Positions 1 to 7,907 of a stretch of 64,000 bases of DNA are shown here, piece by piece (within the stretch, counting starts at the first letter, position 1; each line of letters begins with the position of its first letter). The notes beneath the pieces are model-generated. The model made no database searches. It was not told the origin of the DNA and saw only the letters and a program-made list of their open reading frames with translations. The DNA is from Streptomyces gossypii. Lineage in GTDB: Bacteria > Actinomycetota > Actinomycetes > Streptomycetales > Streptomycetaceae. The stretch is taken from NCBI RefSeq assembly GCF_025165795.1, contig NZ_JAJAGO010000012.1, positions 248,001 through 312,000 of the forward strand, given 5' to 3'. The position numbers and the translations under genes are program-made.

Positions 1-549
1 AGTGCCGAGAAGGTCACGGCCCTTCCCGGCAGGCAGGAGCTCATCGGGACGTCAAAGGACCGGATGGTCCTGATCGGAGCGGCGAAGGATGCGGCCGGAA
101 AGGATCTGCGACTGACCACCATCAGCGGCTCCGGGGAGCGGGTCTCACACCCCTATCGGATCGAGGGGGAGCTGGCCGGCTCGGATATCGTCGGTGATCG
201 TTTGATCTCCGTGTCCTGGCAGGGTGAAGCCTCGGCCTACTCGCTGACTACGGGAAAGACCCTGTGGACCGGCCCTGTGGGCGTCAAGATGCCCGACAAG
301 GACACGATGACGGGCCTCGCCTCTCCCGTGGTGTCGGAGAGGGAGGGAGCCGTGTACTTCTTCAGCCCGGCCGGGGAACTGTCCGCCCTCGATCTGCGCA
401 CGGGCCAGCGGGCTTGGCACACCGTCGTCGAGACCGGCAAGCCGGGGCCCGGCTTCGTGGACTCGCCCCAACTGCTGCTCTACGAGAACATGCTGGTCGC
501 CCGTAACGGCAGCAAGATCGTCTCCTTTTCGCCGCCGATCGACGGCTGA
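1..549 (+). CDS. PQQ-like beta-propeller protein, C-terminal part (5' end outside window)
   Basis: The frame is open from base 1 and stops with TGA at 547-549, so only about 182 C-terminal residues are present. The sequence is built of short beta-strand blades with repeated motifs of the type YSLTTGKTLW and LDLRTGQRAWH, the pattern of PQQ-binding-like/quinoprotein WD-type propellers. In Streptomyces such propellers are often the extracellular half of Ser/Thr kinases or stand-alone lipoproteins; which applies here cannot be told because the N-terminus is missing. It ends about 80 bases before a gamma-butyrolactone operator and shows no functional link to the next gene. Confidence 0.7.
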   Translation, partial: SAEKVTALPGRQELIGTSKDRMVLIGAAKDAAGKDLRLTTISGSGERVSHPYRIEGELAGSDIVGDRLISVSWQGEASAYSLTTGKTLWTGPVGVKMPDKDTMTGLASPVVSEREGAVYFFSPAGELSALDLRTGQRAWHTVVETGKPGPGFVDSPQLLLYENMLVARNGSKIVSFSPPIDG

Positions 550-631
550 CCCGAGGGGCCCAGGCCGGGGCCGCACCCCCGCCCCGGCCGTGGGCCTTCC
601 GCGCGGAGCGGCCGCCCACTCCACGGCCAAG

Positions 632-655
632 ATACAGACTACCCGGTTTGTTTTG
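632..655. promoter_or_regulatory. ARE-type operator for a gamma-butyrolactone receptor
   Basis: An imperfect palindrome with half-sites ACAGAC and GTTTGT flanking a CCGG core resembles the autoregulatory elements bound by ScbR/ArpA-family receptors. It lies about 65 bases upstream of the receptor-like gene starting at 719. A second perfect inverted repeat, TTTGCC (652-657) with GGCAAA (669-674), overlaps its right edge. Autoregulation is inferred from position and similarity to the known ARE pattern. Confidence 0.6.
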
Positions 656-718
656 CCACTCGTTCTGAGGCAAACTGAGGCAGAACCTGCAGGCGAACGG
701 GGAGTGAGAGGGGGCCTG

Positions 719-1441
719 ATGGCACGCCAGGAGCGCGCGAACAGGACTCGTGCGGCGATCCTGGAGGCAGCCGCCGCCGTCTTGGCTGAGCGTGGATACG
801 AGGCGGCGACCATCGCGGACATCCTCCTCCGCGCGGATGTGACGAAGGGCGCGCTGTACTTCCACTTCTCATCCAAGGAAGACCTCGCCAGGGGCGTACT
901 CGCCTATGCGGTGACCACCGACGGGGTGCCCGAGCAGGCGTGCAAGCTGCAGGAGGTCGTGGACGTCAGCATGGTGCTGGCCCATCGGATGCCGCGCGAG
1001 GTCGTGCTGCGCGCGGCTTCCCGGCTCGCCGCGGACCAGAGCTCGCGGGAGATCTTCCACGCCCCGTACAGCGAGTGGACCGGACTGGTCGCGAACCTGC
1101 TCGGGCAAGCCAGGGCACAGGGCGAGCTGCTTCCGCACGTGGTGCCGGAGGATACCGCCGCGATCCTCGTCGGTTCCTTCACCGGACTGTCGCTGACCTC
1201 TCAGGCGGCGACCAACCTGGAGTGCCTGGAGCGCCAGATCGGCCTGCTGTACGACCACATGCTGCCGGCCATCGCCGTGCCGGGGATCCTCGGCAGGCTG
1301 GACACGCGGCCCGACCGCGGGGCGCGGGTGGTGGCCGCGGTCACCGATCACCCGGCCGCGGAGGCAGAGACGCCGGAGACGGCCGCCAGGGACGACCCGG
1401 CCGAGGGGCCGCTCGCCTCCAGGACCCCCGCGGGGGCATAG
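719..1441 (+). CDS. TetR-family gamma-butyrolactone receptor (ScbR/ArpA type)
   Basis: A 240-residue repressor. The N-terminal TetR helix-turn-helix is clear (RAAILEAAAAVLAERGYEAATI, then TKGALYFHF at about residues 42-50), and the C-terminal half has the layout of ScbR-type receptors, including VANLLGQARAQGELLP and EDTAAILVGSFTG. These proteins release DNA when they bind a gamma-butyrolactone autoregulator. The ATG at 719 is preceded by GAGAGGGGG, and the size matches the family (about 215-240 residues). The upstream ARE-like palindrome suggests self-repression. No AfsA-type synthase is in the window, so the receptor is an orphan here or answers to a signal made elsewhere. Receptor versus pseudo-receptor cannot be settled by eye. 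Confidence 0.8.
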   Translation: MARQERANRTRAAILEAAAAVLAERGYEAATIADILLRADVTKGALYFHFSSKEDLARGVLAYAVTTDGVPEQACKLQEVVDVSMVLAHRMPREVVLRAASRLAADQSSREIFHAPYSEWTGLVANLLGQARAQGELLPHVVPEDTAAILVGSFTGLSLTSQAATNLECLERQIGLLYDHMLPAIAVPGILGRLDTRPDRGARVVAAVTDHPAAEAETPETAARDDPAEGPLASRTPAGA

Positions 1442-1454
1442 GGATACAGAAACC

Positions 1455-1484
1455 ACCGGCGGAGCGTTTCGCAGCGCCGCCGGT
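1455..1484 (+). terminator. Hairpin after the receptor gene
   Basis: A stem of ACCGGCGG (1455-1462) with CCGCCGGT (1477-1484), followed by TT, starts 14 bases after the stop of the regulator. It fits a factor-independent terminator, though the T-tract is short. Confidence 0.5.
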
Positions 1485-1552
1485 TTGCCGCCACATCGAC
1501 GCGTACGCATGACGCGTGCGCCGCTCCAGTACGTCGCCCAGCAACGGCTCAC

Positions 1553-1581
1553 GGGCCCGCCACCCACGCGGTGGCGGGCCC
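1553..1581. terminator. Perfect 12-bp hairpin
   Basis: GGGCCCGCCACC (1553-1564) is followed by a 5-base loop and the exact reverse complement to 1581. It is a strong structure inside the 350-base gap between the regulator and the ferredoxin gene, and would insulate the two units. Confidence 0.55.
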
Positions 1582-1794
1582 TTCGCTGTGCCCAAAGGGG
1601 CAACTCGGCATTGGCGTCCCCGCACCTGACGAAGTGTCGGAGGCCGGGATGCCGGGGCCTCCCGTGCTCGCGCATCGTCGTGATCGGGCCGCACGCGGCA
1701 AATTCTCCAGCCGGGCCGGAATAACCTCCAACCGTTCAAACTTACTTAGACAGTTAGGCGCGGCAACGCGCGAAGAAGGAGGAGAGGCAGCGTC
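1582..1794. other. Upstream region of the ferredoxin operon
   Basis: No gene is seen. The distal part (about 1700-1790) is less GC-rich than its surroundings and holds TTCAAACTTACTTAGACAG, a plausible promoter/operator stretch. It is followed by AGAAGGAGGAGAGG, a strong ribosome-binding site for the ferredoxin start at 1795. Confidence 0.4.
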
Positions 1795-2004
1795 ATGAAG
1801 ACCCACGTCGACAGGGACCTGTGCGACAACCACGGCCAGTGCGTCTTCGCCGCGCCCGAGGTGTTCTCCTTCGACGACGACGACTACCTCCTCTACACGG
1901 AGGAGGCCGGCGACGAACTGCAGGAGAAGGTCGCCAAGGCCGCGGCCGTCTGCCCGGTCCGGGCCATCACCTTCACCGGCGGCTCACTGGCGGCCGGCGC
2001 ATGA
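1795..2004 (+). CDS. Small P450-type ferredoxin (3Fe-4S or His-variant cluster)
   Basis: A 69-residue acidic ferredoxin with the pattern C10-x2-H13-x2-C16 and C53-P54. This is the CxxHxxC...CP arrangement of actinobacterial ferredoxins that serve cytochromes P450; the second cysteine of a classical 4Fe-4S motif is His here, so a 3Fe-4S or His-ligated cluster is expected. The ATG follows an excellent AAGGAGGAGAGG site. It overlaps the following reductase gene by ATGA, so the two are translationally coupled and form an electron-transfer pair. No P450 is adjacent; the nearest in the window is at 26.7-28 kb. Confidence 0.88.
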   Translation: MKTHVDRDLCDNHGQCVFAAPEVFSFDDDDYLLYTEEAGDELQEKVAKAAAVCPVRAITFTGGSLAAGA

Positions 2005-3290
2005 CCGGGCCACGCATGACCGGCCCGCTCACGTCCGGCCCACTCACGTCCGCCACGGGCCCGGGCATCATCGTCGTCGGCGCCTCGCTCGCCGGAGTGC
2101 GCGCCGCTCGCGCTCTGCGCGAGCGGGGATACGGCGGGCGGCTGACCCTCGTCGGGGACGAAAGGCACCCGCCCTACGACCGGCCGCCGCTGTCCAAGGA
2201 GTTCCTGACGGGCCCGGCCGACGCCGAACGCTTCGGGCTCCCCCTCGACGGGCTGGAGGCGGACTGGGTGCTGGGCCGGGCCGCCGAACGGCTCGACCCC
2301 AGGCGCCTCGTCGTCGCCCTCGACGACGGTACGGAAATGCCCTGCGAGGGACTGGTGATCGCCACCGGCTCCCGCGCCCGCCCCTGGGTCGCCGACGCGC
2401 CACGCCGAGGCGTCCACACGCTGCGCGGTCTTGACGACGCGCGCGCTCTCGGCGCGGCGCTGGCCGGCGGCGGGCCGCTTCTCATCGCGGGTGCGGGCTT
2501 CGTGGGTACGGAGATCGCCGCCGCCGCGAGGGCCGCCGATGTGCCGGTCACCCTGGTCGACAAGGCCGCCCGCCCCTGGATCGGACGCTTCGGCGCGGAG
2601 GCCGCGGCCTTCGTGGAGCGCCTGCACCGGGACGCGGGCGTGGACCTGCGCTGCGGCACCCGCGTGGAGGCCCTGACGGGCGACGGCGACGGCGACGACC
2701 GGGTGACCGGGGCCGAGCTGTCCGACGGGACCTCGGTGGCGGCCGGCACCGTTGTCGTCGCTCTGGGCGCGGTGCCCTCCACCGGGTGGCTCGCCGGCTC
2801 CGGCCTGGCCCTCGACCAGGGCGTGCGCGTCGACGCGTACTGCCGGGCGCTGCGCACGGACGGTACCCACGTGCCGGGCATCGTCGCGGCCGGGGATGTG
2901 GCCCGCTGGCCGCATCCCTGGGTACCGGGGCGCGGTCTCACACTCGGGCACTGGAGCAACGCCGTCGAGCAGGCCGAGGTCGCGGCGCGGACCCTGCTCT
3001 TCCCCCAGGAGCCGACCGCGTACCGGCCGGTGCCGTCCTTCTGGTCCGACCAGTACGGCGTCAAGTTCCGCTCGGTGGGCCTGCCGGAGCTCGCCGACAC
3101 GGTCGAGGTGCGCGAGCAGAGTACCGAGCGCCGCCGTCTCGACCTCGCCTACTACCGCGACGGTGCACTGGTCGGCGCCCTGACCGCCAACCGCGCGGCC
3201 CGGACCGCCTCCTATCAGGCACAACTGGCGGCGGCCCTCGCGCTGGCTCCGGACGGACCTCTCCCCGGCCGGCAGGCCGCCACCTCCTGA
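2001..3290 (+). CDS. FAD-dependent ferredoxin-NAD(P) reductase (putidaredoxin-reductase type)
   Basis: A 429-residue pyridine-nucleotide-disulfide-type reductase. The FAD Rossmann motif is VVGASLAGVRAA near residue 25, followed by YDRPPLSKEFL, a signature of the putidaredoxin/rubredoxin reductase family. The second, NAD-binding, Rossmann motif is IAGAGFVGTEIAAA near residue 165, and the FAD-binding ATG and GD motifs (VIATGSRARPW, IVAAGDVARWP) follow. A C-terminal reductase domain completes the usual length. The start chosen overlaps the ferredoxin stop (ATGA). It would pass electrons from NAD(P)H to the ferredoxin encoded just upstream. Confidence 0.9.
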   Translation: MTGPRMTGPLTSGPLTSATGPGIIVVGASLAGVRAARALRERGYGGRLTLVGDERHPPYDRPPLSKEFLTGPADAERFGLPLDGLEADWVLGRAAERLDPRRLVVALDDGTEMPCEGLVIATGSRARPWVADAPRRGVHTLRGLDDARALGAALAGGGPLLIAGAGFVGTEIAAAARAADVPVTLVDKAARPWIGRFGAEAAAFVERLHRDAGVDLRCGTRVEALTGDGDGDDRVTGAELSDGTSVAAGTVVVALGAVPSTGWLAGSGLALDQGVRVDAYCRALRTDGTHVPGIVAAGDVARWPHPWVPGRGLTLGHWSNAVEQAEVAARTLLFPQEPTAYRPVPSFWSDQYGVKFRSVGLPELADTVEVREQSTERRRLDLAYYRDGALVGALTANRAARTASYQAQLAAALALAPDGPLPGRQAATS

Positions 3291-3398
3291 CCGCCGACCC
3301 GCCCAGGCGGGAGTCGGCCCCCAGCCCCACGAAGAACCGCACACCACGTACTTCCGGTCACCGAGAACCGGATCTCACAAGAAGGAATGTGACTGACC

Positions 3399-3842
3399 AT
3401 GAGCACCATGCAGACCGGACACGTCGGCATCAACGTCACCGACATCGAGCGCTCGATCGCGTTCTACACCAAGGCCCTCGGCCTCTCCATCAGCGCCGAG
3501 GGCAAGGAGGACGGCCGCCGTTTCGCCTTGCTCACCCGTGACGGGCAGCTCCTGGTGGCGCTGTGGCAGCAGTCCACGGAGGGCTTCGCCACCGACCGCG
3601 CGGGACTGCACCACATGTCCTTCCAGGTCGAGTCGGTCGAGGACGTGAAGTCCGCCGAGCAGGTACTCCGTGAGCTGGGCACCGAGTTCGCCTACGACGG
3701 AATCGTTCCGCACGGCGAGGGCGCGTCCTCCGGCGGCATCTTCTTCACCGACCCCGACGGCACCCGCCTGGAAATCTACGCGCCGGAGGGCGCCGAGGGC
3801 ACGGCGCCGGTGGCCGGTGCCCCCACCTGCGGCTTCTTCTAG
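3399..3842 (+). CDS. VOC-superfamily (glyoxalase/dioxygenase-like) protein
   Basis: A 147-residue single-domain protein with two beta-alpha-beta-beta-beta modules of the vicinal-oxygen-chelate fold: GHVGINVTDIERSIAFYTKALGL near the N-terminus and FFTDPDGTRLEIYAP near residue 125. His at residue 7 (GHVG), His in LHHMSF and Glu in LEIY are the candidate metal ligands. Members range from glyoxalases to antibiotic-binding resistance proteins; the substrate cannot be assigned. It lies downstream of the ferredoxin reductase with a 108-base gap and is followed by a hairpin. Confidence 0.8.
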   Translation: MSTMQTGHVGINVTDIERSIAFYTKALGLSISAEGKEDGRRFALLTRDGQLLVALWQQSTEGFATDRAGLHHMSFQVESVEDVKSAEQVLRELGTEFAYDGIVPHGEGASSGGIFFTDPDGTRLEIYAPEGAEGTAPVAGAPTCGFF

Positions 3843-3887
3843 GCCGCCCAGAGCCTGTCCGGCGGATTCTGAGAGCAGACCGCAGGG

Positions 3888-3937
3888 GCACCTCCCGGGC
3901 CCGCCAGGTCCGGGAGGTGCCAGGTCCGGGAGGTGCC
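3888..3937. terminator. Hairpin with tandem 16-17 bp repeat
   Basis: GCACCTCCCGG (3888-3898) pairs perfectly with CCGGGAGGTGC (3910-3920), 46 bases after the VOC gene. The right arm is then tandemly repeated as CAGGTCCGGGAGGTGC up to about 3937, with a third partial copy after it. Confidence 0.55.
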
Positions 3938-4057
3938 CGGTCCGGGACACGTACCGGGCACCTCGGGGCCGCCCCGCAGAGATCCGCCCGACGGGCTCGC
4001 GCAAGAGAACCCGTACCACTCCGTCCGCCCACCCCGACCGCACCTGGAGAGCATCTC

Positions 4058-4972
4058 GTGGCCATTTACCACAGCGGAGAAGTAGCCGTACAGGAACGCG
4101 CGGGCCTGCGCCAGTACGCCGAGACGGCACTCGGCGGCATCGGCTCTACCGTCCCGGACATCGCGGCGGAGTTCCTGCTCCAGCAGCCGATGGTCGTGCT
4201 CGGGGCGGCGGACAGCACGGGCCGGATGTGGGCCACGGTCCTGGCGGGTGAGCCCGGCTTCCTGCGAGCCGTCAACCCGATCACGCTGACCGTCGACACC
4301 CGGCCCGCCCCCGATGATCCGCTGGCCGGCGTCCTCGCCGGCAGCGTGGACGTCGGAATGATCGCCATCGAGCCCGCGAACCGTCGCCGTATGCGGATCA
4401 ACGGGCTCGCCCACCCCACCAGGACAGGATTCCAGGTCGATCTCCACCAGGTGATAGCCAACTGCCCCAAGTACATCCAGAAGCGGGACTTCACCCTCCT
4501 GCCCCCGGGCGAGGCGGGCCCCCGCTCGGCCACCACCGGCACCGCGCTCACCGCCGGTCAGCAGCTCGCCGTCAGCGGGGCCGACACCTTCTTCGTCGCC
4601 ACCGCGTCCCCCCAGGGCGACGCGGACGTCTCGCACCGCGGCGGCAGCACCGGCTTCGTGCAGGTGCTCTCGCCCACACATCTGCGCTGGCCGGACTACC
4701 TGGGCAACGCCATGTTCCTCACGCTGGGCAACCTCGCGCTCAACCCCGCCGCCGGCCTGGTCTTCCCGGACTGGCGGACCGGCGCCCTGCTGCACCTCAC
4801 GGGAAGCGCGCACACCGACTGGGACGCCGACTCGGCTGCTCTCGTCCCCGGAGCCCAGCGGCTTGTCGACTTCCACGTCAGCGAGGTCCGTGAGCTACGG
4901 GGCGCGGTGCCGCTGCGCTGGACCGACCCGGTCTTCTCGCGCTTCAACCCCCCGGTGTCCGGCTCGTCCTGA
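4058..4972 (+). CDS. Pyridoxamine 5'-phosphate oxidase-family flavin-binding protein
   Basis: A 304-residue protein of the FMN-binding split-barrel family. The recognisable core is the N-terminal PMVVLGAADSTGRMWATVL strand pair and the later GADTFFVATASPQGDADVSHRGG block with NAMFLTLGNL and AAGLVF, typical of long PNPOx-like proteins of actinobacteria. The GTG start at 4058 follows TGGAGAG at a good distance. The exact reaction is unknown; family members bind FMN or F420 and act as oxidoreductases of small molecules. It is the last gene of the rightward run that begins with the ferredoxin. Confidence 0.75.
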   Translation: MAIYHSGEVAVQERAGLRQYAETALGGIGSTVPDIAAEFLLQQPMVVLGAADSTGRMWATVLAGEPGFLRAVNPITLTVDTRPAPDDPLAGVLAGSVDVGMIAIEPANRRRMRINGLAHPTRTGFQVDLHQVIANCPKYIQKRDFTLLPPGEAGPRSATTGTALTAGQQLAVSGADTFFVATASPQGDADVSHRGGSTGFVQVLSPTHLRWPDYLGNAMFLTLGNLALNPAAGLVFPDWRTGALLHLTGSAHTDWDADSAALVPGAQRLVDFHVSEVRELRGAVPLRWTDPVFSRFNPPVSGSS

Positions 4973-5380
4973 CACGGCGAAGGGCCCTGGGCAGGCAACG
5001 AGAGGTCATCAAGGCCGGGTCCGTCGCGGGCCCGGCCCAGGGTCTCTCGGCGCCGGGCACGGCATACCCGGTACGAAAGCAGGCGAGTACGGGCACGTGG
5101 TGACGAGCCACTGATGAAAAACCGACCACCTTCCTTTTTAGTAACCTCCAGGCGAGCACTCACCTAAGCTCTCTTCCGAAGCCACGCCTGCCAATTCCCC
5201 AGCCTTTTCCCATACACGCCACGCAAATCGGTCACTTGGATCTGACAGAGTGCCCCCTACTCGCTCGAATAAAAACCAACTGCGTGGTTTGATGAGGTCG
5301 TCGAGTTGGCCCGGCTCGTCGACTCCCCGGCATGCCGACAGGAGCGACGGACCGGGTCTCATCCAGGGGAAGGGGACCCG
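4973..5380. other. Intergenic region before the IS701-like gene
   Basis: No gene is supported. The first part has the inverted segments CCCTGGGC and GCCCAGGG (about 4986-5045), a possible terminator. Bases 5115-5290 are markedly AT-richer (with AATAAAAACCAAC and TTTTTAGTAACC) than anything nearby and probably hold the promoter of the following gene. Confidence 0.4.
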
Positions 5381-6580
5381 GTGGAAGGGACCAAGGGCAG
5401 GGAAGGACGGCCGGACACCGCCTGGGGCGGTGGCGCCGACGACTTCGTGACCGAGTTCTCGAAGCACATGCTCACGTCACTGCCCCGGCGCGATCAGCGG
5501 GAGCGCGGCGAGTCGTACGTCTCCGGGCTGCTCTCGACCCCCGGCCGCAAATCCATGCGGTCGATTGCCTCGGTCGTCGGGGGCGGCGCCGCCGAACAGC
5601 GGCTGCACCACTTCATCAGCAAGTCGTCCTGGGACTGGCTGCCGGTGCGCAGAGCCCTGGCCGGCCATCTGGAGCGGACGCTGCTGCCGCACGCCTGGGT
5701 GATCCGGCCGATGTTCGTCGTCAAGACCGGCGAACACACGGTGGGGGTCGAGGAGTCCTTCGTTCCCCAGCTGGGACGTGTCGTCAACAGCCAGAAGTCG
5801 TACAGCGTCTGGATGGCCAACGAGGAGCAGAGCGCGCCCGTCAACTGGCGGATGATCCTGCCCAGCGACTGGCTGCGGGACACGGAGCGGCGCAGGCGCG
5901 CGGAGATACCGGACGGCGAGGACGAGGCCGATCCCGGCACCGTGGCGCTGCACACGGCCCTGGAGCCGCTGCGCACCTGGGGGTTGCGCTGCCGTCCCCT
6001 GGTGATGGACGTCCGTGACCACGACGCGGGCGAACTGGTGCGGAACTTCTTTCGCCAGGGCATCCCGTTCGTCCTGCGCATCGACGGAACCACGCCGCTA
6101 CTGCCGAACGAGACGCTGTCCACGGGGCACGGCGACCAACTGCTGCAGGCCCAGCAGCTGGTCAAGTGGGTGAAGAAGGCGTCCCGGCAGGTCGGACTGA
6201 CCGGCCCGCAACGCCCGGTCAACCGCCCGGCGCTCGTGACCGGCACCAAGGTCACCCTGCCCGCTTCGGGCGGAGGACTGCCGCTGCAGCTGGCAGGTGC
6301 CTGGACGGGAGGGCGGCGGCAGCCGGACGAGCTGTGGCTGACCAACCTGACCGACGCGCCGCCGGTCCTGTTGCTGCGGCTCGGGAGGCTGACCGAGCGG
6401 GTCGACAACGACTTCGCCGAGATCAGCACCCGGGTCGGCGTACGGGACTTCGAGGGCCGTACGTTCGGCGGCTGGCACCGTCATGTCACGCTCAGCTCCG
6501 TCGCGCACGCGATCGTGACCCTCTCCGCCTCGCGCCACCAGGGAGAGCGCGGCGAACGGAGCATGAGCCGCTCCGCGTAG
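5381..6580 (+). CDS. IS701-like transposase homologue, catalytic Asp missing (probably domesticated)
   Basis: A 399-residue protein with the overall plan of IS701/IS4-type DDE transposases: a start block, HTVGV at the position of the family KHSVGV, PVNWRMILP matching the family PVDWRLYLP, a middle VMDVRDHDAGE block, and a C-terminal DFAEISTRVGVRDFEGR-type segment with WHRHVTL. The first catalytic Asp, normally in an IDDTGFPK motif before the KHSVGV block, is replaced by FVVKTGEH. The D/E of the other two blocks look retained. The GTG at 5381 follows AGGGGA; an upstream ATG at 5306 is in frame but lacks support. No inverted terminal repeats were seen. Loss of the first Asp suggests a DNA-binding role rather than transposition. 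Confidence 0.7.
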   Translation: MEGTKGREGRPDTAWGGGADDFVTEFSKHMLTSLPRRDQRERGESYVSGLLSTPGRKSMRSIASVVGGGAAEQRLHHFISKSSWDWLPVRRALAGHLERTLLPHAWVIRPMFVVKTGEHTVGVEESFVPQLGRVVNSQKSYSVWMANEEQSAPVNWRMILPSDWLRDTERRRRAEIPDGEDEADPGTVALHTALEPLRTWGLRCRPLVMDVRDHDAGELVRNFFRQGIPFVLRIDGTTPLLPNETLSTGHGDQLLQAQQLVKWVKKASRQVGLTGPQRPVNRPALVTGTKVTLPASGGGLPLQLAGAWTGGRRQPDELWLTNLTDAPPVLLLRLGRLTERVDNDFAEISTRVGVRDFEGRTFGGWHRHVTLSSVAHAIVTLSASRHQGERGERSMSRSA

Positions 6581-7088
6581 GCCGTCTCCTTCGGATCTCG
6601 GCGGCCCACCCCGCCGGCTACGGCTCCCGAGCCGCCGGGGTCGCCAGGATCGCCGGTCGCAGCGCGCGTCATGCCGCCCGGCGGTCGAGCTCCGCCGCCA
6701 ACGCGCGACGCACCTCCGCCACCGGCACGTTCGCACCGCAGGTCACCAACCCGACCTGCCCGGCCGCCAGATGCCGCAGCATCGCGGGAAGCCGCCGACG
6801 GCGCAGGACGGCGCAGAGGCCGGCCCGCTGCGCCCGCGGGCAGCGTCGACGAGCGGCAGGATCCCGCGCTGCGTCGGTCTGACTCACTGTGACGGAAGAG
6901 GTGTGACAGGGGCACTCAACACCGGATACTTCGTCACAAGGGCAGGCCGGAACGGCTCCTCCCCCGCCGCGCCCGATCGGACGTGACGAAATCGCCCCGC
7001 ATCGTTCGAGAGCTCAACGAGTGCCGCGCGATGCTCAGTTGCGGTTCTGGAACCTCCACGCCCCGCACATCCGATCAAGGAGCGCACC
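6581..7088. other. Gap upstream of the flavodoxin gene
   Basis: No convincing gene is seen. A short leftward open frame (6669-6887) lacks a ribosome-binding site and recognisable features. Bases 6900-7080 contain the probable promoter of the wrbA-like gene, ending in AAGGAGC just before its GTG start. Confidence 0.35.
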
Positions 7089-7706
7089 GTGACGAACGTC
7101 GCCGTCATCTACTACTCGTCCACCGGTAACGTCCACCAGCTGGCCCTGGCCGCCGCTGAGTCGGCGGAGAAGGCGGGCGCCGAGGTCCGGCTGCGTCAGG
7201 TGGCCGAACTGGCGCCGGAGGCCGCCATCGCCTCCAACCCGGCCTGGGCCGCCCACCGTGAGGCCACCAAGGACGTGGGCGTCGCGAGCCTGGACGACCT
7301 GGAGTGGGCCGATGTGATCCTCTTCGGCACTCCCACCCGCTACGGGCTGCCGACCGCCCAGCTCAAGCAGTTCATCGACACCACCGGTGGCATCTGGGCC
7401 AAGGGGAAGCTGGTCAACAAGGTCATCTCGTCCTTCGTCTCGACCTCGCAGACCCACGGCGGCCAGGAAAGCACCCTCCTGGCACTGAACAACACCTTCT
7501 ACCACTGGGGCGCGATCATCGTCGCTCCCGGCTACGCCGACCCCGTCCAGTTCGACATCAAGAACGGCAACCCGTACGGCGCCAGCCACGTCGGCTACAA
7601 CGGCGAGGCCCCCGGCGCGGAGAACCTGGCCGCCGTCACGTTCCAGGCCCGTCGTGCGGTGGAGATCGGGACCGCGCTCAAACACGGGCTCCAGGCCGCG
7701 GCCTGA
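7089..7706 (+). CDS. WrbA-type NAD(P)H:quinone oxidoreductase (flavodoxin fold)
   Basis: A 205-residue flavodoxin-like protein. The FMN phosphate loop is YYSSTGNVHQLA at residues 7-18, followed by FGTPTRYGLPTAQLKQF and FVSTSQTHGGQESTLL, which are hallmarks of WrbA quinone reductases. These reduce quinones by two electrons and protect against redox cycling. The GTG start follows AAGGAGC. Length matches the family (about 200 residues). It stands alone, with the hexanucleotide repeat and an opposing gene downstream. Confidence 0.9.
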   Translation: MTNVAVIYYSSTGNVHQLALAAAESAEKAGAEVRLRQVAELAPEAAIASNPAWAAHREATKDVGVASLDDLEWADVILFGTPTRYGLPTAQLKQFIDTTGGIWAKGKLVNKVISSFVSTSQTHGGQESTLLALNNTFYHWGAIIVAPGYADPVQFDIKNGNPYGASHVGYNGEAPGAENLAAVTFQARRAVEIGTALKHGLQAAA

Positions 7707-7822
7707 ACGACAGCCGGCGCGGAGGACGCCCGTGCCGCCGGACTGGCCGGTCGCCCGCCACGACCACTGACCCGGCGTCCCCGCCCGTGCGCGCCTCACG
7801 TCGCGCACGGGCCCGTGCCGTT

Positions 7823-7901
<79 letters not shown>

Positions 7902-7907
7902 GCAGCC

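Noticed and set aside
1893..3347. Leftward open frame opposite the ferredoxin reductase
   Set aside because: No family pattern; overlaps a gene with clear FAD/NAD motifs.
6669..6887. 72-codon leftward frame
   Set aside because: No ribosome-binding site, no family, no partner; left as unassigned intergenic sequence.
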